NCBI GenBank assembly: GCA_024640925.1
Contig: JAHEEB010000337.1
Span: 1-5,708, forward strand
Direction of reading: 5' to 3'
From: Bacteroidota bacterium
GTDB taxonomy: Bacteria > Bacteroidota > Bacteroidia > Bacteroidales > UBA10428
Length of the DNA: 5,708 nucleotides
Positions 1-4,820 of the stretch are shown here, piece after piece. The first letter of the stretch is position 1; each line of letters begins with the position of its first letter. The translations under genes and the position numbers were made by a program. The notes beneath the pieces are model-generated. The model was not told the origin of the DNA and did no database searches. It was given only the letters and a program-made list of their open reading frames with translations.

Positions 1-1
1 A

Positions 2-1318
2 TTAGCTTGTCAAAATTGCCTGGTCAGGGAATCTATCACATCTACTTTTTTGACTAAACAAAACCTTCATCAGGTTGAAGGAGCAATTAAGACTGTAAAA
101 GCCGGAAAAGCTAAGGAACATTATTTCACAATTTCTACTACCTATTTTAATTTAGAAGATAAACAACGGGTTTTAGTGAGTCTGGACGATATTACTGAAA
201 AGAAGGAATCTGAAGAAAAAATTCGCAAACTCTCTGCTGCTTTTGAACAAAGTAGAGCCACTATTGTAATTACAGATATTAAAGGAAATATTGAATATGC
301 CAACCCACAATTTTCGAAAACTACCGGGTATAGTACGGATGAGGCAATTGGTAAAAACCCCCGTATATTAAAGTCAGATAAAAAAACATCAGAAGAGTAC
401 AAAGAATTGTGGGAAACTATTTTAAAAGGGAAAACCTGGCAGGGAGAATTTCTGAATATTACAAAAGATAAAAGGGAATATTGGGAGAGTGCGATTATTT
501 CCCCAATTTTTGACAAAAACGGACAGATAATAAGTTTCATTGCAATTAAGGAAGATATTACTGAACGAAAACGAATTCAGGAGGAATTGGTGAGATCAGA
601 AAAAGAACTCCGTTTGATGAATGAGGAAAAAACCCGGTATTTTTCAATTCTGGCTCATGACTTGCGTGGATTAGTAGGAAATACATATGCCTTTTCCGAT
701 TTATTATTAACCTATTTTGACACGTATTCAAGAGGTGAATTAAAAGAGAATATTGCCATTTTGGTTAATTCTTCGAAAGATTCCATTTCGTTGCTCGACA
801 ATTTACTTGAATGGTCAAAGGCTACTATGGGCAAAATTGTTATCACCCCAAGAGAGGCATATTTGTCTGAGATTGCCGGAAAAGTGGTGGAAATATTAAC
901 TGAATTGGCCGGGAAAAAGAAAATAAGCTTAGTAAATGAAATTGACAAATCACTTGTTGTTGTGACAGATGTAAACGTTTTTCAGACGATTATCCGCAAC
1001 CTGGTAAACAATGCAATAAAATTTACTCATAAGAATGGAAAAATTACAATATCAGCCAATAGAACAGTAAATAACAATATTGAAGTTTCGGTGAGTGACA
1101 CTGGGGTTGGAATGGAAAAAGCTACTATTGACAAATTATTTAAACCTGGAGAAAAAGTTATTACTCTTGGAACCAACGAAGAGGTTGGAACAGGGTTAGG
1201 ATTAATGATTTGCGACGAGATGGTTAAAAAACTTGGTGGTACCATTCATGTTGAAAGTGAGGTAGGGAAGGGAAGCAGGTTCTATTTTAATCTTCCGGTG
1301 AAAATTCCGTCCGCTTAA
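2..1318 (+). CDS. PAS-domain sensor histidine kinase, 5' end missing
   Basis: This is the C-terminal 438 residues of a two-component sensor kinase. The frame is open to the left edge, so the true start lies upstream; the TTG at 50 falls inside a PAS domain and is not credible as a start. The order is: the end of a first PAS domain (CQNCLVRESI near positions 8-37, closing with DITEKKESEEKI near 190-225), a complete second PAS/PAC domain (about 226-570, closing with EDITERKRIQEEL), a HisKA dimerisation domain, and a HATPase_c domain. The phospho-acceptor His lies in ILAHDLRG (codon 656-658). The ATP-binding N box is NLVNNAIKF (about 998-1024), the G1 box DTGVGM (about 1097-1114) and the G2 box GTGLGL (about 1187-1205). 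No membrane segment or receiver domain is visible in this part. By family it autophosphorylates on His and passes phosphate to a response regulator; ligand and partner are unknown. The C-terminus appears intact and ends before the heptamer array. Confidence 0.93.
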   Translation, partial: LACQNCLVRESITSTFLTKQNLHQVEGAIKTVKAGKAKEHYFTISTTYFNLEDKQRVLVSLDDITEKKESEEKIRKLSAAFEQSRATIVITDIKGNIEYANPQFSKTTGYSTDEAIGKNPRILKSDKKTSEEYKELWETILKGKTWQGEFLNITKDKREYWESAIISPIFDKNGQIISFIAIKEDITERKRIQEELVRSEKELRLMNEEKTRYFSILAHDLRGLVGNTYAFSDLLLTYFDTYSRGELKENIAILVNSSKDSISLLDNLLEWSKATMGKIVITPREAYLSEIAGKVVEILTELAGKKKISLVNEIDKSLVVVTDVNVFQTIIRNLVNNAIKFTHKNGKITISANRTVNNNIEVSVSDTGVGMEKATIDKLFKPGEKVITLGTNEEVGTGLGLMICDEMVKKLGGTIHVESEVGKGSRFYFNLPVKIPSA

Positions 1319-1343
1319 CCCACATCCAGGTTGAACCCTATGA

Positions 1344-1455
1344 GTGAAAAGTGAAGAGTGAAGAGTGAACAGGGAATAGGCAATAGGCAATAGGCAATAG
1401 GGAATAGGCAATAGGCAATAGGGAATAGGGAACAGGGAATAGGGAATAGGGAATA
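1344..1455. repeat. 16-unit heptamer tandem array, G(T/G)(G/C)AANA
   Basis: Sixteen consecutive 7-bp units run without a break in register. The first four are GTGAAAA, GTGAAGA, GTGAAGA and GTGAACA. The next twelve are variants of GGGAATA and GGCAATA, with one GGGAACA. The change from the first type to the second happens at 1371/1372 without any phase shift. On the minus strand the tract translates to a repetitive peptide of the PYSLFPIPY type, which is a typical artefact of such DNA. Units differ at positions 2, 3 and 6, while G1, A4, A5 and A7 are constant. Confidence 0.95.
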
Positions 1456-1476
1456 GCACCCTATATAGTTGTTTCA

Positions 1477-1502
1477 GTCCCTTCTCAGGTAAACTGTTTA
1501 CA
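1477..1502 (+). repeat. Candidate left terminal inverted repeat of the IS
   Basis: The segment begins GTCCCTTC and ends TGTTTACA. The reverse complement of 3231-3255 begins TGTCCCTTC and ends CTTTACA. The outer eight bases match exactly and the inner AACT..TTTACA block matches with a 2-base length difference; the middle is diverged. The stretch 1489-1501 is itself an odd-length palindrome (GTAAAC-T-GTTTAC), a possible binding site for the transposase. An IS3 end would normally read TG at the tip, but this tip reads AG or CAG, so the outermost base is uncertain. Confidence 0.5.
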
Positions 1503-1554
1503 CAATCTAATTTACACTCCCTCCTGATAGGTTGGCTTGTCTATACCTGAAATA

Positions 1555-1573
1555 GCTTGACACAAAATCAAGC
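1555..1573 (+). other. Small hairpin just upstream of the orfA start
   Basis: GCTTGA (1555-1560) and TCAAGC (1568-1573) form a perfect 6-bp stem with a 7-base loop, ending two bases before the orfA ATG. In transcripts entering from outside the element, such a hairpin could reduce ribosome access to orfA. That role is inference by analogy with other insertion sequences. A 6-bp match can also occur by chance. Confidence 0.35.
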
Positions 1574-1575
1574 GA

Positions 1576-1950
1576 ATGAAAAAAGAAGAATTAGTATTTG
1601 CGAAAAAATTCAAGAAAGATTATCCGTTAAGTTTTAAACGATGGATAGCAAGAGCTATCGAATCGAAAGAATTTAGCATTCGGGAAGCAAAAGAGAAGTA
1701 CTCATTAACAGAAGATGAAAGTACCTTTCGTGGTTGGATTGAACGGTATGGAGTTGAGAAAGAACTATCTTTGGCTCCTATGACCCTACAAGAAAAACAA
1801 GAAAAAAGCCTACTCGAAAAGCGAATCAAAGAACTGGAAAAAGCCTTGGAATATGCAAAATTAAAGAATATTGCCGTAGAGACAATGATCGATGTAGCCG
1901 AAGAACAATTTAGGATTTCAATCCGAAAAAAAGCTGGTCCCAAACAGTAA
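1576..1950 (+). CDS. IS3-family transposase subunit OrfA
   Basis: This 124-residue protein is the DNA-recognition half of an IS3 transposase. Residues 1-60 form a helix-turn-helix region (SFKRWIARAIESKEFSIREAKEKY, then a second helical part ending FRGWIERYG), which binds the terminal repeats. Residues about 74-110 are strongly heptad-like (LLEKRIKELEKALEYAKLKN), the leucine-zipper region used for multimerisation in this family. Length fits OrfA proteins. Its stop codon (1948-1950) sits inside the 5' arm of the frameshift-stimulating stem. A poly-A slip site at 1926-1932 near its end allows -1 frameshifting into orfB. Produced alone, OrfA acts as a regulator in better-studied relatives. The ATG is the first in frame after the upstream hairpin; no clear Shine-Dalgarno site precedes it. 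Confidence 0.93.
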   Translation: MKKEELVFAKKFKKDYPLSFKRWIARAIESKEFSIREAKEKYSLTEDESTFRGWIERYGVEKELSLAPMTLQEKQEKSLLEKRIKELEKALEYAKLKNIAVETMIDVAEEQFRISIRKKAGPKQ

Positions 1951-2010
1951 GTTTACTAAAACAAATGTACCCAGCCATTGGCACCGGTACAATTTGTTTA
2001 CTGTTTGGGA
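1926..2010 (+). promoter_or_regulatory. Programmed -1 ribosomal frameshift signal (slip site plus stem-loop)
   Basis: The heptamer A AAA AAA (1926-1932) is phased exactly as a -1 slip site in the orfA frame, with codons AAA at 1927 and AAA at 1930. After a 5-nt spacer (1933-1937), a 13-bp perfect stem pairs 1938-1950 with 1998-2010 (5' arm TCCCAAACAGTAA). Inside it, 1961-1971 pairs with 1986-1997 as an 11-bp stem with one bulged A, stacking directly on the outer stem on the 3' side. Slippage gives AAA-AGC-TGG-TCC and reads on without a stop through the orfB ATG, producing a 428-residue OrfAB transposase. The orfB ATG (1965-1967) lies within the inner stem, which should limit independent OrfB synthesis. 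Confidence 0.88.
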
Positions 2011-2861
2011 AAAGCCGACAGGCTTGGTACGACACACAACAACGTAAAGGTCATGATGAGCTCGAAGAAACATTTGTACTTAAACTGGTAGATGAAATAC
2101 GCCAGGAAATGCCCCGCTTAGGGACTCAAAAACTACATCACATGCTAGAGTCTAACTTTGCTGAACACCATATAAAAATTGGCCGCGATAAGTTTTATGA
2201 TCTATTGGGACGACATGGTTACCTGTTGCGTTATCGCCGCAGAAAACCATACACCACCGATTCGCGCCACCGGTTCAAGAAGTATCCCAACTTAATCCGG
2301 GATTTATTATTGACCGGAGCAGGGCAGCTATGGGTAAGCGATATTACTTATATACGTTCAGGCAGTGGTTTCAACTACCTGAGCTTAGTTACCGATGCCT
2401 ATTCGCGCAAAATAGTAGGATATAGCCTTTGGCCCAGCCTGGAAAGTGCAGGAGCCATAAAAGCTTTAGAAATGGCATTATCAGGCAATAAGCGCAGTAA
2501 AGGTGTAGTCCACCATTCTGACCGTGGAGTCCAGTACTGTTGCAACGATTATGTGCGGTGTATTGAAAAGGCTTGTATCCAACTCTCCATGACCGAGAAA
2601 GGCGACCCATACGAAAACGCCATAGCAGAGCGGGTTAATGGGATCTTAAAAACAGAGTTTGGGCTTTCGGATTATTTTATGAGCAACAGCCTTGCCCAGG
2701 AAGCCGTGAATAAAGCTATTGATATGTACAACAACCGCCGTCCACACGCAAGTTGCGATTACATGACACCTACCTTGGCTCACGACCAGAATGGCCCTTT
2801 GCATAAACGGTGGAAACAGCCGAAATGGAGAGAAGTACAGGAAGAAAAACATGTCAATTAA
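1965..2861 (+). CDS. IS3-family transposase OrfB, DDE catalytic domain
   Basis: OrfB is the catalytic half of the IS3 transposase and is probably expressed mainly as part of the OrfAB frameshift fusion. Residues about 38-105 form the HTH_21-type region (RLGTQKLHHML, then HGYLLRYRRRKPYTT). The integrase core follows, with Asp126 in WVSDITYI, Asp186 in HHSDRGVQY and Glu222 in NAIAERVNGILKTEF. This gives the D-59-D-35-E spacing typical of the family. The end contains the family motif YNNRRPHAS. The 298-residue length is normal and nothing key is missing, so the protein is predicted active. The frame is -1 relative to orfA and is open upstream of the ATG back to the slip site. Codons here use G and C more freely than the flanking genes (CGC, GCC and GGC are common), consistent with a mobile origin. 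No substrate specificity beyond the element's own ends can be inferred. Confidence 0.96.
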   Translation: MYPAIGTGTICLLFGKSRQAWYDTQQRKGHDELEETFVLKLVDEIRQEMPRLGTQKLHHMLESNFAEHHIKIGRDKFYDLLGRHGYLLRYRRRKPYTTDSRHRFKKYPNLIRDLLLTGAGQLWVSDITYIRSGSGFNYLSLVTDAYSRKIVGYSLWPSLESAGAIKALEMALSGNKRSKGVVHHSDRGVQYCCNDYVRCIEKACIQLSMTEKGDPYENAIAERVNGILKTEFGLSDYFMSNSLAQEAVNKAIDMYNNRRPHASCDYMTPTLAHDQNGPLHKRWKQPKWREVQEEKHVN

Positions 2862-2914
2862 ACCACTGATATTCGAGTTTTCAACAAAAGAAAAAAGTAG
2901 GCAAAAAAGAAAAG

Positions 2915-2966
2915 TTGTTAATAAAGAGAATAACCCCGAAAAGGGGTTATTTCCCTTTATTAACAA
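2915..2966 (+). terminator. Two-tier hairpin terminator after orfB
   Basis: An outer perfect 12-bp stem pairs 2915-2926 with 2955-2966 (TTGTTAATAAAG and its complement). An inner 9-bp stem pairs 2929-2937 with 2943-2951, with four C-G pairs closing a GAAAA loop. The inner arm is followed by TTTCCCTTTAT, a broken T-rich run. It lies 53 bp past the orfB stop and could act in both directions because both arms are symmetrical. It probably ends the transposase transcript and could shield the downstream genes. Confidence 0.75.
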
Positions 2967-3230
2967 TACTTACATCATCAACATCATGTGTTTTATGTTT
3001 AATAAAAAAGAAAGGGTAAACAATATTAGAATTAACAAAAACAATGTATCTCCAAAGCAGGGATAATATAACCCTTGTAAACAAATCCAGTATTAATAAA
3101 TCAATAGCAATGAATTTTAAAGAATATCAACTAATCGGTAAAGAAAAATTAGAAATAAAAATTAATGTGTAAACTACAAAAAGAAATACCATATATTCGT
3201 GTAAGTTCTTAGTAGAAAAAATGTAAAACC
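2967..3230. other. AT-rich non-coding tail, no gene recognised
   Basis: This stretch holds no convincing gene. It is strongly A-rich on the + strand and contains several TGTAAA(C)-like words (3076-3083, around 3170, around 3222), which also occur in the candidate terminal repeats. They may be transposase-binding subsites or simply reflect composition. A 20-codon frame at 3110-3172 is too short and featureless to call. Whether this tail belongs to the insertion sequence or to host DNA depends on which right end is correct. Confidence 0.5.
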
Positions 3231-3255
3231 TGTAAAGTTATTTCAGGAAGGGACA
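3231..3255 (-). repeat. Candidate right terminal inverted repeat of the IS
   Basis: Read on the minus strand it starts TGTCCCTTCCTGAAATAAC and ends TTTACA. TG at the tip is the normal IS3 terminus, and the outer GTCCCTTC matches the left repeat exactly. The heptamer GATC array starts only five bases beyond it. A competing inner candidate is TGTAAACA at 3076-3083, which mirrors TGTTTACA at 1495-1502 and would give an element of about 1.59 kb. Confidence 0.5.
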
Positions 3256-3259
3256 CCCC

Positions 3260-3455
3260 GATCACTGATCACCGATCCCCGATCACTGATCACCAATCCC
3301 CGATCACTGATCACCGATCACCGATCACCGATCACCGATCACCGATCACCGATCACCGATCACCGATCACCGATCACCGATCACTGATCACCGATCACTG
3401 ATCACCGATCACTGATCACCGATCCCCGATCACTGATCACCGATCACCGATCACC
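3260..3455. repeat. 28-unit GATCAC(C/T) heptamer tandem array
   Basis: Exactly 196 bp divide into 28 seven-base units with no phase slip: 18 GATCACC, 7 GATCACT, 2 GATCCCC and one AATCCCC. Higher-order order is visible: near the left end, 21-bp triplets (GATCACT-GATCACC-GATCCCC) repeat; in the centre ten identical GATCACC units run from 3309 to 3378; then 14-bp pairs (GATCACT-GATCACC) repeat three times from 3379 to 3420. The tract contains 27 GATC sites, seven of them within TGATCA palindromes. TGA codons from the T-type units interrupt reading on the + strand, so it is non-coding. Confidence 0.97.
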
Positions 3456-3525
3456 ATATTATAAATAAATGTTAATTGTTGAATTTTAGATTGTAAAAAC
3501 ATATAAAGCTTATTTCAAGAGCAAG

Positions 3526-3533
3526 TATCTTTG
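3526..3533 (+). promoter_or_regulatory. Candidate Bacteroidota -7 promoter box
   Basis: TATCTTTG matches the Bacteroidota primary-sigma -7 consensus TAnnTTTG exactly and lies 18 bp upstream of the first ATG of the SIS-domain gene. A matching -33 TTTG/TTG at the usual spacing is not evident. If it is used, transcription would begin around 3538-3541, only a few bases before the ATG at 3544, which would favour the second in-frame ATG at 3553. The GGGGA overlapping it (3533-3537) could instead serve as a Shine-Dalgarno sequence for 3544 in a transcript from further upstream. Confidence 0.4.
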
Positions 3534-3543
3534 GGGAATTAAA

Positions 3544-4158
3544 ATGTTGAGAATGCAAAAAAGAATACAACAGATACTTAAACAAGAATCGCAGGCTATT
3601 ATCAATATTCCTGTTAGTGAAAGCTATGAAAAAGCTATTGAGCAAATATACAAAGCTGTTCATATTGATCAGGGTAAATTGATAGCTAGTGGCATGGGCA
3701 AGGCCGGACAAATTGCCTTAAATATTGCAACAACATTCAGTGCCACTGGAACTCCGGCTGTTTTTCTTCACCCTAGTGATGCTCAACATGGAGATTTAGG
3801 AGTGATTCAGAAGAATGATATCTTGCTATTAGTATCAAACTCAGGAAAAACTAGAGAAGTTTTGGAATTACTTGATCTGTGTCGTAACCTTTGTCCTCAG
3901 ATACATGTTATATCGTTGGTAGGAAAGGAAGATAGTCCGCTGGCCGAGGCTGCAAATGTTGTAATTACAACCGGTTATCCCGGTGAGGTTTGTCCGCTTG
4001 GCCTTACACCAACTACTTCAACTACTGTAATGACAGTTATTGGAGACATTCTTGTTGTTCTCATGATGGAGAAAATAAAATTTACTGCGCAGGAATATGC
4101 TAAACGCCATCATGGAGGATATCTTGGACAGAAATCAAGAAGTATAGCTAAAGGATAG
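3544..4158 (+). CDS. SIS-domain sugar-phosphate isomerase-like protein (KdsD/KpsF type, no CBS)
   Basis: A 204-residue single-domain SIS protein related to arabinose-5-phosphate isomerases, which interconvert ketose and aldose phosphates in the cytoplasm. Family motifs in order are GMGKAGQIA (50-58, with Lys53), HPSDAQHGDLG (76-86), SNSGKT (98-103), EVCPLGLTPTTSTT (148-161, with Glu148) and AKRHHGGYLG (186-195, with His189). These align with residues described as active-site Lys59, Glu152 and His193 of E. coli KdsD. At the position of KdsD Glu111 (SGE) this protein has Lys102 (SGK). The two C-terminal CBS domains of long KdsD enzymes are absent; short versions are known, including in Bacteroides. 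It heads a run with a hydrolase and a PfkB kinase, suggesting sugar metabolism rather than only Kdo synthesis. A 6-phospho-3-hexuloisomerase-like role is an alternative. Start: ATG 3544, or 3553 three codons later. Confidence 0.88.
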   Translation: MLRMQKRIQQILKQESQAIINIPVSESYEKAIEQIYKAVHIDQGKLIASGMGKAGQIALNIATTFSATGTPAVFLHPSDAQHGDLGVIQKNDILLLVSNSGKTREVLELLDLCRNLCPQIHVISLVGKEDSPLAEAANVVITTGYPGEVCPLGLTPTTSTTVMTVIGDILVVLMMEKIKFTAQEYAKRHHGGYLGQKSRSIAKG

Positions 4159-4227
4159 ATTTATCTAATACTCTCGTGATTTCTGAAATGTTTTTTGTAG
4201 GAATTTGATTATTATTGAATTAAGTTG

Positions 4228-4245
4228 TATTTTTTATAAAAAATA
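4228..4245. other. 18-bp perfect AT palindrome between SIS and hydrolase genes
   Basis: TATTTTTTATAAAAAATA is a perfect palindrome in the 111-bp gap before the hydrolase gene. It could be a weak hairpin with a T run on either strand, an operator, or part of a promoter. In DNA this AT-rich, long A and T runs make such palindromes fairly likely by chance. TAGTATTG (4256-4263), just downstream, is one base off the TAnnTTTG promoter box, so an internal promoter for the last two genes is possible. Confidence 0.35.
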
Positions 4246-4269
4246 GAATAATTAATAGTATTGGAATAA

Positions 4270-4812
4270 ATGAGACTGACCAAAGAAAATTCAATAGGAC
4301 TTGTTATTGACATGCAGGAGAAACTGTTGCCCCATATCGAAGCAAACGATGAAGTGTTAAGCAAATGCATTATTCTGGTGAAAGGATTACGGGCAATGAA
4401 CATCCCCATCATTACAACACAGCAGTATACTAAAGGATTGGGCAATACTGTTTTGTCTGTGACCGAGGCAATTGGAAACCCAACGTATATCGAAAAACTT
4501 ACATTTAGTTGTTTTCGGGAAGTACAATTTGCTAATGCACTTAATAGTTCGGGTAAAAAAAATGTTTTAATATCAGGAGTTGAATCACATGTTTGTGTTT
4601 TACAAACCGCTCTTGATTTGCTTTATAGCAACTATACCCCAATTGTTATTGCCGATGCCATTGGTTCTCGTAAAAATTTTGAGAAAAAGATAGCTTTAGA
4701 TCGCATGCGCGATGCAGGGTGCATAATATCGACAACAGAATCCATTTTGTTTGAACTTTGTCGACAGGCTGGTAATGATGTATTTAAAGAAATATCAAAA
4801 CTTGTAAAATAG
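4270..4812 (+). CDS. Isochorismatase-superfamily cysteine hydrolase (ISOC/YcaC-like)
   Basis: A 180-residue cytosolic alpha/beta hydrolase with the complete catalytic triad of the superfamily: Asp14 (VIDMQ), Lys76 (YIEKLTFSCF) and Cys109 (GVESHVCVLQTALDL). The Val104-Glu105 bond just before the Cys is where the family's cis-peptide normally lies. The phrases QQYTKGLGNTV, SCF after the Lys, HVCVLQTALDL, and ALDRMRDAGCIISTTESILFEL are characteristic of the ISOC1/ISOC2/YcaC-like clade rather than of true isochorismatases or nicotinamidases. Members of this clade have poorly defined substrates, so the annotation should stop at hydrolase. Length is normal and the start ATG puts the VIDMQ strand at the usual distance from the N-terminus. 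It follows the SIS gene by 111 bp and ends eight bases before the kinase, so it is probably co-transcribed with the kinase. Siderophore or NAD context genes are absent. Confidence 0.92.
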   Translation: MRLTKENSIGLVIDMQEKLLPHIEANDEVLSKCIILVKGLRAMNIPIITTQQYTKGLGNTVLSVTEAIGNPTYIEKLTFSCFREVQFANALNSSGKKNVLISGVESHVCVLQTALDLLYSNYTPIVIADAIGSRKNFEKKIALDRMRDAGCIISTTESILFELCRQAGNDVFKEISKLVK

Positions 4813-4820
4813 TTGACAGT

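Larger units (their letters stand above)
1477..3255 (+). mobile_element. IS3-family insertion sequence (boundaries tentative)
   Basis: The element carries the classic IS3 pair of overlapping-phase genes: orfA with a helix-turn-helix and coiled coil, and orfB with the DDE catalytic domain in the -1 frame. Candidate ends are the left repeat at 1477-1502 and the right repeat at 3231-3255, which share an exact outer octamer GTCCCTTC and an inner TTTACA. With these ends the element is about 1.78 kb, longer than the usual 1.2-1.6 kb of IS3 members, because roughly 390 bp of non-coding DNA follow orfB. No convincing target-site duplication is visible, so the insertion may be old or the ends misplaced. 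The genes look intact. The family is certain; the exact boundaries are not. Confidence 0.7.

Noticed and set aside
50..1318. Histidine kinase starting at TTG 50
   Set aside because: The frame continues open to the left edge and the upstream residues (CQNCLVRESI) continue a PAS domain, so the gene is truncated by the window rather than starting here.
1202..1459. Minus-strand frame encoding a repetitive PYSLFPIPY-type peptide
   Set aside because: It is a translation of the heptamer array plus antisense of the kinase end; low-complexity peptides of this type are a well-known annotation artefact.
2851..3066. Possible 71-residue lysine-rich protein starting at an ATG overlapping the orfB stop
   Set aside because: It reads straight through the terminator hairpin, has no recognisable domain and its composition simply follows the A-rich DNA.
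1495..3083. Inner pair TGTTTACA (1495-1502) and TGTAAACA (3076-3083) as the IS ends
   Set aside because: The eight-base match is exact, but similarity inward is weak and no duplication flanks it. The outer pair has two matching blocks and is preferred, though this alternative is not excluded.
3110..3172. 20-codon frame in the tail after the IS genes
   Set aside because: Too short, with no ribosome binding site, motif or conserved context.
1470..3260. Target-site duplication flanking the IS
   Set aside because: Neither the outer nor the inner pair of candidate ends is flanked by matching 3-5 bp direct repeats.
3260..3455. CRISPR array
   Set aside because: Units are 7 bp and contiguous, with no spacers and no cas genes nearby.
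4270..4812. True isochorismatase of a siderophore pathway
   Set aside because: Motifs fit the ISOC/YcaC-like clade and no siderophore, aryl-carrier or chorismate genes are present.
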